From assembly GCA_026129485.1 (NCBI GenBank), contig JAHCHY010000003.1, positions 62,001 through 126,000 on the forward strand: DNA of 64,000 nucleotides, read 5' to 3'. Of this stretch, positions 1-9,300 are shown piece by piece (within the stretch, counting starts at the first letter, position 1; the number at the start of each line of letters is the position of its first letter). The stretch comes from Cyclobacteriaceae bacterium. Its GTDB lineage: Bacteria; Bacteroidota; Bacteroidia; Cytophagales; Cyclobacteriaceae. The notes under the pieces are model-generated. The model was not told the DNA's origin and did not search any database. It worked only from the letters and a program-made list of their open reading frames with translations. Position numbers and translations under genes: made by a program.

Positions 1-290
1 TGTATTCCACATCTAATTCCTCTTCACTGGCATCGCCTGCCTCGTGAAATTCATTCAACACATCAAGGTCTTCCAGCAGCTTGCTTACTTCGGCAAACGC
101 ATCGGTCCAAACCTTTTTGGTGCGAATGTTTTTGAGAATAACCTCGGCCTCTTTGGGCTTGCTCCAGAAATCGGCCTGGTGCGTAATACGTTCTTCGTCT
201 TGTATTTCTACGATTTTACGATCGTAGTCAAAGATACCGCCTGAGGGCGGCAACACGGACTTTCAAATCCTTTAATTGTTCTGTAGTCAT
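1..290 (-). CDS. prfB: Peptide chain release factor 2 (RF2), 5' part, with programmed +1 frameshift site
   Basis: RF2 recognises UGA and UAA stop codons and releases the finished peptide on the ribosome. The ATG lies at 288-290. Codon 21 is an in-frame TGA (228-230) inside the slip site AGGCGG-TAT-CTT-TGA-C; a +1 shift at CTT continues as DYDRKIVEIQDEERITHQ and runs off the window edge at about residue 96. The layout matches the known autoregulatory RF2 frameshift, in which slow reading of UGA when RF2 is scarce promotes the shift. The upstream AGGCGG is the Shine-Dalgarno-like stimulator, one base off the usual AGGGGG. Partial: the catalytic GGQ part lies outside the window. Confidence 0.93.
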
Positions 291-311
291 TCCAATCAAA
301 TTGATAAAGCG

Positions 312-319
312 CAAATATA
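312..319 (-). promoter_or_regulatory. Candidate -7 element for prfB
   Basis: Read on the minus strand this is TATATTTG, a match to the Bacteroidota -7 consensus TANNTTTG, 21 nt upstream of the prfB start codon. I see no TTTG -33 element at the usual 19-21 nt spacing, so the call is tentative. Confidence 0.4.
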
Positions 320-345
320 CATAAACAAATTTTCTAACTTCCCGG

Positions 346-2112
346 ATGAAAACCCCGCACAGCCATAAGAACCGCACGAAGGAGGAGGCTTTTCTTGACA
401 TCATCAACGGGCTGCAGGTTGTTCACGACAGGGATAAGTACCTGTGCTCCATTTTTCTTTTCAAAGGCGACCGGTGGTATTTTGAAATAGCAGAAAACAC
501 CCTGTGGGTGAGGATCGGGCATGTGTGGTCAGGTTTTGAAGCCGAATTCGGGCTTAAGCCTGAAGAAACCAAAACGTGCATTATGGATTTGGTGAACGTA
601 CATTTTGAAAGGCAAAAATTCACAACTGAAAATCTCATCGTTAAGCCTGTTCTAATGGCCGATGCTGATTTTTTTAATGCGGGCACGCTTACCTACTTCA
701 TGCCTTCCGTCCGGTACCAGCCCACAACAGTGGATTTTCATTTTAACATGCGCGGCCTGGCTCCTGCCTGCACAGAACAGAAAGAACGTACAAAGGAAGA
801 TGCCTTTTTCGACATCATCAACGGGCTGCAGGTTGTTTACAACAGGATTAAGCGCCATTCCCTTTTCTTTTTTAAAGATAGTAACCTGTACTTCGAAATA
901 GAAAAAGATACACTGTGGGTGAGCAGCCTGTATGTATGTTCGGTTCTTGAAGCCGGGTTTGGGCTTAAGCCCGATGAGGTGATGGAGTTTATTGCAGACA
1001 GGATGCAAACACACTTTAACATTAGCGGACTTGCGCTGATGGCGGCCGATGCCAGCCGGGAAACGGGAGAACTTGTAGCACCTAAAAATCGCACGAAAGA
1101 AGAAGCTTTTCAAAGCATCATCAACGGGCTGGTAATCCGGCACGACCGGATCTTGTATCCAAACTCCATCTTTTTCTTCAAGAACAACCGCTGGTGCTTT
1201 GAAATAGAAAAAAGCTCGCTATGGGTAGAAGCCCGGAATGTGTGGTCGGTCTTTGAAAAAGAATTCGGGCGCGGTAACGCTTATAAGGTGGGGGAATTTA
1301 TTACCGGTATGCTGGCCACGCATTTTAAAATGCACAAGCTCAGGCCTGTTAAAGGAGGACATGGTATCGTGGGGCAGGTGAACGAGCATTTTAAAACCCA
1401 CGCGCTCACGCCTGCCGCTGCATTAGCCGAAAAACAAAAGCAGTGGACAAAGGAAGAAGTCTTTTTCAACATCATCAACGGGCTGGTGATTGTTCACGAC
1501 AAGGCTAAGTACCCGCATTCCATTTTCCTTTTCAAGGATGACCGCTGGTATTTTGAAATAACGGGAAACACCTTGCGGGTGAATGCACATCATGTGTGGT
1601 CTGCTTTCGAAACCAAGTTTGGACTTATGCCTGATGAGGTAACAGCGCTTATCGCGCATGGGATGAAAACGCATCTGTGCATGAGCGGACTTGAGCCGGT
1701 GAGCGCCTCTGAAAACGAAAACCCCGAAGTGGACGAGCATTTTAAAATGCACGGACTTGCATACTTTTACTCAGAGCTGCCTGCGTTAAAGAAAAAGAAG
1801 CCCAACCGCACAAAGGAAGAAGCATTTCTGAATATCATCCAACGGCTGAAAATTGTCCATAAAGCAGGTCTACCCGGCATAATGATTCTTTCAAACTGCG
1901 ATCACCGGTATTTTGAAATAGAAGGGAAAGGAAACCGGATGTGGGTGGATAAAGATGTATGGTCAGGCCTTGAAGACGGGTTCGGGCTGACCAAAGATGA
2001 AACCGAAAAATTTATTGCGTACATGATGGAAGCACACTTAAAAATCAGCGGGCTTAGGCCAGTCAATCTTTACGATCAGGCATTTTGGGATGAGCTGGAT
2101 CAGTATTTATAA
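346..2112 (+). CDS. Unrecognised five-repeat protein
   Basis: A 588-residue protein without signal peptide or membrane segments, so probably cytoplasmic. It consists of five diverged copies of one unit starting near residues 10, 148, 249, 367 and 488. Each copy opens with RTKEEAF-x3-IINGL, continues with SIFFFKxxRWYFEIE, xLWV and VWSxFExxFGLxPDE, and closes with MxxHFxxxGL. Linkers of variable length carry short extra HFKMHGL motifs. The spacing of 101-138 residues and the conserved aromatic positions suggest a repeated alpha/beta domain of about 85 residues. I do not recognise the family and assign no function. It is divergent from prfB with only 55 bp between starts. Start ATG at 346 is the first in frame. 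Confidence 0.75.
   Translation: MKTPHSHKNRTKEEAFLDIINGLQVVHDRDKYLCSIFLFKGDRWYFEIAENTLWVRIGHVWSGFEAEFGLKPEETKTCIMDLVNVHFERQKFTTENLIVKPVLMADADFFNAGTLTYFMPSVRYQPTTVDFHFNMRGLAPACTEQKERTKEDAFFDIINGLQVVYNRIKRHSLFFFKDSNLYFEIEKDTLWVSSLYVCSVLEAGFGLKPDEVMEFIADRMQTHFNISGLALMAADASRETGELVAPKNRTKEEAFQSIINGLVIRHDRILYPNSIFFFKNNRWCFEIEKSSLWVEARNVWSVFEKEFGRGNAYKVGEFITGMLATHFKMHKLRPVKGGHGIVGQVNEHFKTHALTPAAALAEKQKQWTKEEVFFNIINGLVIVHDKAKYPHSIFLFKDDRWYFEITGNTLRVNAHHVWSAFETKFGLMPDEVTALIAHGMKTHLCMSGLEPVSASENENPEVDEHFKMHGLAYFYSELPALKKKKPNRTKEEAFLNIIQRLKIVHKAGLPGIMILSNCDHRYFEIEGKGNRMWVDKDVWSGLEDGFGLTKDETEKFIAYMMEAHLKISGLRPVNLYDQAFWDELDQYL
373..2073 (+). repeat. Five tandem domain repeats at DNA and protein level
   Basis: Copies begin at about 373, 787, 1090, 1444 and 1807. 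The segment encoding IINGL plus the next residues is nearly identical in copies 1 and 2 (around 400-420 and 814-834), which shows internal duplication rather than chance similarity. The fifth copy is the most diverged. Confidence 0.8.
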
Positions 2113-2150
2113 TTTTCTCTGCCTTAAACGAAAATCAAAATTGTGTAGCG

Positions 2151-2654
2151 TTATTCATACCGGTAATACCTTGAATCAGGCGCTATAGTACGGATAGAAA
2201 GACCCCGCGTTTTTACATACGGGCTTCTTATAAACCGCAATGCTGCGCCAGTGGCAACCAGGCTGGCCGATGTAATAGCCACACCCTCGTCAATACCACT
2301 TTGCCCTTCTACAAAAAACAAAGTATTCACCTGATCAATGGTAAAGTATCCCACTCCGCCAATCATTAAAATGGTTCCTAACTTATAACGTAAGTCCGGC
2401 TTGCGTTTACCTTTTACATGAATCTTGTAAACGGAAAAAAACGGAATAGTATCCCCACGCAGAATAATGGCCGTATCGGTATAACGAAGCGCCATACCTT
2501 CCTTTACTTCGTTATTACGAAGCTTACACTTTACATAATCGCCTACCTGGAAACGCGCCACCACATCTCCTCGCTTTAGCAAAACAAGCTGGTGCTGGCT
2601 GTTGGCCTCTCGCGCAAGCAGCAAAATAATAACGCATAAAATATACCGGTGCAT
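2151..2654 (-). CDS. Small secreted protein of unknown function
   Basis: 167 residues. The N-terminus MHRYILCVIILLLAREANSQ is a signal peptide with likely cleavage after the Ser-Gln. The mature part starts with a beta-rich segment (VGDYVKCKLRNNEVKEG, residues 38-54) reminiscent of small barrel folds, and a glycine-rich hydrophobic stretch near residues 92-103 could be a membrane segment. I cannot name a family. It is convergent with the five-repeat protein (38 bp gap) and lies downstream of ilvE on the same strand with a 46 bp gap. Confidence 0.6.
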   Translation of the reverse strand: MHRYILCVIILLLAREANSQHQLVLLKRGDVVARFQVGDYVKCKLRNNEVKEGMALRYTDTAIILRGDTIPFFSVYKIHVKGKRKPDLRYKLGTILMIGGVGYFTIDQVNTLFFVEGQSGIDEGVAITSASLVATGAALRFIRSPYVKTRGLSIRTIAPDSRYYRYE

Positions 2655-2700
2655 CTAAAAGCAAGAACGTAAAAACGGGCTGGTAAAAAAATCTCAGCTA

Positions 2701-3765
2701 TCAGATTTTATAAATCCAGTCGAACGGAGGCTGGATTTTTCCGCGCTTGATGTTCTCCAGCTCATTCAGTACACGGTTTGAAAAAGTACGGCTTTCAACA
2801 GGCGGTAACATGAATTTTTCATTTTCATACCCAACCAGCTCAATATGTGCAATAGTAGCGGCTGTACCGGCTCCGAATGCTTCCTGCACGCGGCCCTGCT
2901 TAAGCGCAGCCACTAATTCAATAACGGATATTTTTCGTTCTTCCACATGCATGCCCCAATGGCGTGCAAGATCGAGTACGCTCTGGCGTGTAATACCGGC
3001 CAGGATAGAATCGCTGAGCGCAGGTGTTAATAATGTATTGTTGATCACAAACATCAGGTTCATGGTACCGCTTTCTTCCACATACTCATGGTTTTTGCCA
3101 TCCGTCCAGATCAGTTGATGAAAGCCCTGGTCTTGTGCAAGTTTTGCAGGATAGATAGCGCCACCATAATTGCCGCCCGCTTTCGCGAAGCCTGTTCCGC
3201 CTTCTGTTGCGCGTGTGTAATGCGTTTCAATTTTTACCTTAACGGGAGTTGAGTAATACGGCCCGACCGGACTAAGCAAGATCATGAAGGTAAAATCCAG
3301 CGAAGGCCGGATGCCGATAAACTCATCGGCCGAAAACATGAAAGGACGGATATAAAGCGAGCTGCCTTCCTGTTCAGGGATCCATTCGCGATCCAGATCT
3401 ACCAACGTGGAAAGCGCATCCATAAAGATATCTTCCGGTAACGCAGGCATACACATGCGTTCGGCCGAAATGTTCATACGCTTCAGGTTATCTGCCGCAC
3501 GAAACACCAATGCACCACCATCTTCTGCACGGTAGGCCTTCATTCCTTCAAATATCGACTGACCATAATGCAGGGCAGGCGTGGCCGGGCTTATCTGAAT
3601 ATTACCGTACGGCACAATGCGCAGATTTTTCCACTGACCATCGCGATAATCGGCCATAAACATGTGATCAGTAAAAACCTGTCCGAAAGAAAGATTATCG
3701 AAGTCTGTTTTGCTTAACCTTGACTTTGCCGTGCGTGTAATTGAAATGCTTTCTGTATCTACCAT
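2701..3765 (-). CDS. ilvE: Branched-chain amino acid aminotransferase
   Basis: Fold-type IV PLP enzyme that interconverts Leu, Ile and Val with their 2-oxo acids using 2-oxoglutarate/glutamate. At 354 residues it has the length of the eukaryote-like group of bacterial BCATs. Visible family motifs are HYGQSIFEGMKAYR (residues 67-80), the PLP lysine at about residue 195 in GFAKAGGNYGG, and the substrate/cofactor loop EESGTMNLMFV. The ATG at 3763-3765 gives an N-terminus of normal length. No biosynthetic ilv/leu genes are adjacent; it appears to be transcribed alone or with the small gene downstream. Confidence 0.95.
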   Translation of the reverse strand: MVDTESISITRTAKSRLSKTDFDNLSFGQVFTDHMFMADYRDGQWKNLRIVPYGNIQISPATPALHYGQSIFEGMKAYRAEDGGALVFRAADNLKRMNISAERMCMPALPEDIFMDALSTLVDLDREWIPEQEGSSLYIRPFMFSADEFIGIRPSLDFTFMILLSPVGPYYSTPVKVKIETHYTRATEGGTGFAKAGGNYGGAIYPAKLAQDQGFHQLIWTDGKNHEYVEESGTMNLMFVINNTLLTPALSDSILAGITRQSVLDLARHWGMHVEERKISVIELVAALKQGRVQEAFGAGTAATIAHIELVGYENEKFMLPPVESRTFSNRVLNELENIKRGKIQPPFDWIYKI

Positions 3766-3857
3766 TGTCGCTTCTTTTTTGTGAAAAAATTAAACTCCTG
3801 CAAGATACGGTTTTTCCTGCCGGGGCACTAACAGATGTTAGGTGAATCCGGTTAAAT

Positions 3858-4406
3858 TCACATACGAGGCTTCCAGGGCGTTTCAATGGTTTTGAGCTCG
3901 AAGCTCATGGCCCGGCACACCACAAAAAGATAGTCGGAAAGCCGGTTCAGGTATTTAATAACAAGCTCATTAATGGGTTCAGCCTGGTTAAGGGCAATTA
4001 CTAATCGTTCGGCCCTGCGGCAAACGGTGCGGGTAACATGGCCAAACGAAACAGCCTGGTGGCCGCCCGGCAAAACAAAAAACTTCATGGGCGGAAGCAT
4101 AGCATCCATTGTATCAATTTCTTTTTCAAGAAATAGGATGTCGGCATCAAGCAGCTCCGGAATCTTCACTTTAGCATTGCCCGGTTCAGTAGCCAGAATA
4201 GAGCCAATGGTAAAAAGGCGATCCTGAATTTCGGTCAGTGCCTGGTTGCGCTTTTGATTTACATCCTGATCCCGCAACACACCGATCCATGAATTCAGCT
4301 CATCCACAGTTCCATAGGTATCAATGCGCAAATCTGATTTTAACACCCGCTTACCTCCGAATAAGGAAGTAGAGCCCTGGTCGCCTGTCTTGGTATAGAT
4401 CTTCAT
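3858..4406 (-). CDS. Cob(I)alamin adenosyltransferase, PduO type
   Basis: Transfers the adenosyl group of ATP to cob(I)alamin to make coenzyme B12. 182 residues, the length of a single PduO/MMAB-type domain. Diagnostic features are the N-terminal ATP-binding segment KIYTKTGDQGSTSLFGG, YGTVDELNSWIG, and the helix VCRRAERLVIAL with the conserved Arg pair, followed by YLNRLSDYLFVVCR. Probably a homotrimer in the cytoplasm. A heptamer repeat array lies immediately upstream of its ATG (4404-4406), and the ABC ATPase gene precedes it on the same strand with a 55 bp gap. Confidence 0.92.
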   Translation of the reverse strand: MKIYTKTGDQGSTSLFGGKRVLKSDLRIDTYGTVDELNSWIGVLRDQDVNQKRNQALTEIQDRLFTIGSILATEPGNAKVKIPELLDADILFLEKEIDTMDAMLPPMKFFVLPGGHQAVSFGHVTRTVCRRAERLVIALNQAEPINELVIKYLNRLSDYLFVVCRAMSFELKTIETPWKPRM

Positions 4407-4410
4407 GGGG

Positions 4411-4441
4411 TCAAATTGAAAATTTAAAACTCAAAATTCAA
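4411..4441. repeat. Degenerate 7-nt tandem repeat before the cobalamin adenosyltransferase start
   Basis: Four complete heptamers plus 3 nt, consensus NAAAATT (plus strand), phase constant from 4411 to 4441. The array ends 4 nt before the ATG of the minus-strand gene and fills most of the 55 bp gap. It is of the same family as the arrays between rnhB and the NUDIX gene. Confidence 0.65.
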
Positions 4442-4461
4442 CCCGGTGCTGAAGCAAGAGA

Positions 4462-5178
4462 TTATGCCGTTACCGGCTGGCTGCGGCTAACATTCTCGTT
4501 CTTCCTGTCCCACTCAATCAAGCCATCTTTTAAACGAATAATGCGATGCGCATAATGGGCAATATCATCTTCGTGTGTTACCATAATGATGGTGTTGCCT
4601 TTATCATGCAATTCCTGGAACAGGTTCATGATATCGTAAGAGGTTTTGGAATCGAGGTTACCGGTAGGTTCATCGGCAAGAATAATAGATGGGTTATTAA
4701 CCAAAGCCCGTGCAATGGCCACACGCTGGCGCTGCCCGCCCGAAAGCTCGTTGGGCTTGTGATGATGTCGATCGCCCAGACTTACATTTTCCAATGCAGC
4801 CATAGCCATGTCTTCCCGTTCATCTTTACTGTAGCCGGCATAAATCAGCGGAAGCGCTACGTTCTCCAGCGCAGAAGCGCGGGGCAGCAGGTTAAAAGTC
4901 TGGAACACGAAACCGATTTCTTTGTTACGCACAACAGCCAGCTCGTTTTCCGTCATGTCGCTCACCAACTGATTGTTAAGCCAATACTCACCGGCAGAAG
5001 GTGTATCCAGGCATCCCACAATGTTCATAAGAGTTGATTTACCAGAACCCGAAGGCCCCATAAATGCCACGTATTCGCCTTTATCAATCGAAATTGATAT
5101 GTCCTGCAACGCATTTACAATATTGTTTCCCATTTTGTACACACGGGAGATGTGGGTGGTCTTGATAATGTTCGGCAT
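4462..5178 (-). CDS. ABC transporter ATP-binding protein (LolD/MacB-type)
   Basis: 238-residue ATPase of the group that drives MacB/LolCE/FtsX-like permeases. Walker A is GPSGSGKST (residues 41-49), the signature is [15 protein letters not shown], and Walker B is [14 protein letters not shown], followed by the H-loop in MVTHEDDIA. No permease gene lies next to it, so it is an orphan in this window; the partner must be encoded elsewhere. A second ATPase of the same class with its permease is at 28.3-30.2 kb. Confidence 0.93.
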   Translation of the reverse strand: MPNIIKTTHISRVYKMGNNIVNALQDISISIDKGEYVAFMGPSGSGKSTLMNIVGCLDTPSAGEYWLNNQLVSDMTENELAVVRNKEIGFVFQTFNLLPRASALENVALPLIYAGYSKDEREDMAMAALENVSLGDRHHHKPNELSGGQRQRVAIARALVNNPSIILADEPTGNLDSKTSYDIMNLFQELHDKGNTIIMVTHEDDIAHYAHRIIRLKDGLIEWDRKNENVSRSQPVTA

Positions 5179-5357
5179 GGTAATATGTTAACAGAAGATG
5201 TTCAGATCGGTTAATTAGTTGAGCAACCTTAGTCTTTTACTGGATATTTTGGTTTTAGTTTCAAAAAACGTTCAAAAAGCCGGATTAGTTTTTGTGAACG
5301 GTTCTTTTATCATTCGCATTTCAGACGGGTTTAAGGCCGGTAAGTTACACCAATCGG

Positions 5358-6203
5358 CTAATTTCTGATAAAATCGATGCAGGCCCTGATCACCAATTCA
5401 TCCTTGAGGATACGATTGTGCCCCAGGCCGGAGGTTCTCAATAACCGGGCAGACGGATATTTTTCAATAAGCTTTTCAGCCTGGAAAACAGGAACATCCC
5501 TGTCATCTTCATCGTGCACCAGCATCAGGTCAAGACCCTTTATGTGCTCAATAAAATACATGGCCGTAAATTCTTCGAACTCTTTGCCGTATTTTCTTTT
5601 GATCAGCTTCTTAAACGCTTCACCTGTTTTCCACGATCCGTTAATAGCTCTTAGGTAAGACCTGATGATCTCATCGGCCATAGTAGGCGATGCAATGTTG
5701 ATTAATTTTTTTACCGGCAATCCGTTCATAATGGCATACAAAGCGGCCCCGCCTCCGAAGGAATGTGCGATTATACCTACCGGCTCACCCCATCTTTGAA
5801 AGACCATTTTAAAAGCGGTTTCAAATTCCATGATGTTGGTTCTTTTACCGGAAGAGTGGCCGTGTGCCGGGCCGTCAAAACCTACCACCCGGTAGCCTGC
5901 GGCAATGAGCTCCGGAATAAACTTTTGAAATTGCGTAGCCCTGCCGGCCCAGCCATGCATCACCAAAACATAAGGTTTATCGGAATGGCCCCAGGTATAA
6001 GTCTGAATTTTTAACTCATTCGCAACAATTTTCTCGAAAATCGCCTCTTGCTCACATTCGCGCTCCTTCCCGGGAGGTGTATATCGCAACGGTGTGAAAA
6101 ATATCTTTTCAAAATATTCTACTGCCAGCTTGCCCGACAGCCATTCCAGCTTCGGGAAAAACCACCTGACAAACCAAAGGGCTAATGGAATTTGCTTCTT
6201 CAA
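5358..6203 (-). CDS. Alpha/beta hydrolase
   Basis: 281-residue alpha/beta-hydrolase fold protein. The oxyanion region is VMHGWAGR (residues 81-88), followed by GFDGPAHGHS; the nucleophile is Ser148 in IAHSFGGG; the acid is probably in VHDEDDRDVP; the catalytic His is in GLGHNRIL near the C-terminus. The N-terminal WFVRWFFPKLEWL is hydrophobic and could tether the protein to the membrane. Substrate unknown; the family includes esterases, lipases and peptidases. Transcribed divergently from the giant surface protein gene. Confidence 0.88.
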   Translation of the reverse strand: MKKQIPLALWFVRWFFPKLEWLSGKLAVEYFEKIFFTPLRYTPPGKERECEQEAIFEKIVANELKIQTYTWGHSDKPYVLVMHGWAGRATQFQKFIPELIAAGYRVVGFDGPAHGHSSGKRTNIMEFETAFKMVFQRWGEPVGIIAHSFGGGAALYAIMNGLPVKKLINIASPTMADEIIRSYLRAINGSWKTGEAFKKLIKRKYGKEFEEFTAMYFIEHIKGLDLMLVHDEDDRDVPVFQAEKLIEKYPSARLLRTSGLGHNRILKDELVIRACIDFIRN

Positions 6204-6273
6204 ATGATAAAAAAGTTAACCAAGCTCCTAAAAAAGTACATGTTACAGTATGCAACCAAAGCGTATAAAAGCA

Positions 6274-6281
6274 TAATTTTG
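6274..6281 (+). promoter_or_regulatory. Candidate -7 element for the giant surface protein gene
   Basis: TAATTTTG fits TANNTTTG and lies 22 nt before the ATG at 6304. No clear -33 TTTG at the expected spacing. Confidence 0.4.
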
Positions 6282-6303
6282 AAGGATTACCCCTGCCCTT
6301 TAT

Positions 6304-9300
6304 ATGAATAAATCTTTACTTTCTTACCTAACCGTTTTTGTCCTTGTTCTAAGCTCGCAAATATCTTTCGGGCAACGCTTTTGGGTTGCATCCGGGGCAT
6401 CCAACTGGAACAACTCAGCCAATTGGTCCACTACATCGGGCGGGCCGGGAGGCGCTTCTGTTCCGGGGCCGTCTGATGCTGTAACCTTTAATGCTAATGG
6501 CTCAGGTAATTGCACGCTTGATGTTGCCCCAAATGTAGCCGGAATAACGGTGAACGGATACACGGGAACCATCGATTTGAACGGATTTGATTTAACTACG
6601 ACAGGCACTAACAACTTTGTAACCGGAACAATCAATAACAGCGGAGGCACAGCAGCCGTAACCCTTAATACCACAGGCACAAGCACTTTTGCAGGAACAA
6701 CATTTGGCGCGAATGTAAACGGCTCTACCGGCAGAGTATTTTTTAACGGCTCGGTATTTAACGGTTCGGTAACGGTTAACAAAACAGCTAACAATAACGA
6801 TTTAAGCGCGGGAGGCAACACGTTTTCGGGAAGCGTGTCGCTTACCAACAGCTCAGCCAGCCAGTTTCGTTTGGGCGGAACCAACCCGGATGTATTCAAT
6901 GGCACGCTGGCGCTGGTAAGCGGTAACACCGGCCCCCTCGAAGTAGCCTACAACTCAGCGGCCAACCAATTCAACAACAACGTAACCGTTACCTACAATG
7001 CTACCGGCCTGATCTCTATTGGCGCTGGCGGAGGTGCAGGTACATTGGCAGCAAGCCGCACCTTAACGGTAGCCGGGTTTGGCGCATCAGGGTGCGGTAA
7101 CCTTACGATAGCCCGGCTTACACAGGCAGGAGGCACTGCGCAAAACATTTCATTAGGCGGAAATGATACCGCTACACTAACACTTGGGCCTGCATCATCA
7201 TTCAGCGGTGCATTAACGGTTACAACCCCATCTATCATTTTTAATTCAAGCTCGTTCGAGGCTGTTACGGTTACCAAAACCGGATCGCAGGTAAGCAACT
7301 CGCGGGGCGGCAACACTTTTAATGGCGTGATGACGGTGAACAACCAGGGTGGCGATTTTGCTATGGGCACCAATGCTGCCGATGCGGGAGATACCTGGAA
7401 TGCTGCGGCTATATTTAACAACACGGGCGGTAACCGGATTCGTATTGGTGAAGACAATGCCGGCAATGTATTTCATGGTAATGCAACATTTAACAATACC
7501 AGCGCAACCGATATTCAGAGCAGAATTCAAATCAGTCGTTTCGGAACAGCCAGCACAACGTTTAACGGTACTACTACATTCACCAACCATGCCGTTGCCG
7601 GGGATATTCATATCAGCTATGATGCGGGCTCATCTACGATATTCAATGGCCCGGTAATTATCAACTCAAATGCGGGTGTTACAAACGTAGAAAACTGGAT
7701 TGGCCAGGATGGCGATGTAACCTTTAACGGAACATTAACCATTACCAGCTCGGATGATGTGCTGATCGGGCGCGGTAACAGCACCATAAGCATGACAGCC
7801 GGAAATACCATTGCCATTGGTGGCGGAGGCTTTACAGGCAATGAGCTTCGCATCCGTAATTTTACCCAGGCAGGTTCGGCAGCCATGAACATTGCGCTGA
7901 CCGGGGCCACTTCGCTGTTGCGTGTTATAAACTCTGCTATTGGCGGCAATGTTACATTTTCTGCACCGCAGTTTATTCTTACTGCAAGCACGTTCAACGG
8001 AACAGCTTCCATAGAAAAAACAGGCGCTACGGATAACTCAAGCTCAGGCAATACCTTTAACGGGGCTACTACTATTACACATAACGGATCCAACGAAATC
8101 TATTTCGGAAATGGAGCAGCCGATACTTTCAACGGCCCTGCTGTTTTTAATAATACCGGGAGCTTCAGAATCCGGATAGCCCATAACCATAATGGAGCAA
8201 CCACCACGTTTGCCAACAACCTTACTCTTAATTCAAATAAATCGGGCGGTACCGATCAATGGTCGTTCCTGGTGGGTGAAAATACAAACACAAATATTTC
8301 AATTGACGGTGATCTGGTTATCAATTGTGCGGGCTCTTTGCGGAGCGATCACCGTTTTTTGAATGGTGTGGGCTCAACTTTAACGCTTGGAGGAAATCTT
8401 CTGATCAATAATACCAATGCACACGCCTCTACCATTATTACGATGGGTGTCAACGGCACTGCTACTTATAACGGAAACATTACTTTAACCAATACCGGTG
8501 GATCAAATGGCGTAACTTTTAATAGCACAGCCTCAGCTTCAGCTACTCAGGCCGCAGGCGGATCTTTTACCATTGCCGGTGGATTTACTTCCGGCAGCCT
8601 GAACATTCAACGTTTTACACAAGCCGGTACATCGCCTTTAAATCTTAACCTGGGCGGTACCACTACATTGCTGAGAGTGGGCCCCGATGCTTCATTTGGT
8701 GGTAATGCAGATTTACGGGCACCACAAATTTACCTCGATGGAATTACCCTTGGCGGAACGGCCTACGTGGAAAAAACCGGGGACACAAACAATACTGGGC
8801 TTGGCAATAATGTGTTTGGCTCCACAACAACTATTGTAAACAACGGAAGCGGAGTTTTACGCACTAATGGTAACAACACCTTCAACGGGGCCACTTCTAT
8901 TACGAATAACAGTAATGGCGATGTATTGCTTGAACTGGTAACAGGCAGCACCTACAATGGCAGCCTTACTTTGCTTAATGCCGGAACATCAAATATCCGC
9001 ATGGCCTATAACGGCACAAATACCTTCAATGGAAATATTATTGTGAATAGCACCTCCGGTACTGGTGTTCTGTTTTGCGAATCGGCTGCAGCCACCGCTA
9101 CTTTGTCTGCCGGTAATACTATTACGATCGGTGGTCCGGGCTTTTCCAGCGGCAATCTTTCATTGCCCCGATTCACCCAGTTGGGGAGCACACCTCAAAC
9201 TATTGCAGGATTTTCCGGCACCAACCAGCTTATCGTTGGCCCTGCTTCGGCTTTTGAAGGCAATGTAAATTTCAATGCGCCCAGGATCTATCTTAACGGA

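Noticed and set aside
373-2073. CRISPR-like or other DNA repeat array
   Set aside because: The repeats are coding, 300-410 bp apart and diverged; no short direct repeats with unique spacers exist here or elsewhere in the window.
6324-6929. Long open frame antisense to the start of the giant surface protein gene (and similar ones through 12980)
   Set aside because: Pro/Leu/Val-rich translations mirror the Gly/Asn/Thr repeats on the other strand; no start context, domain or signal peptide.
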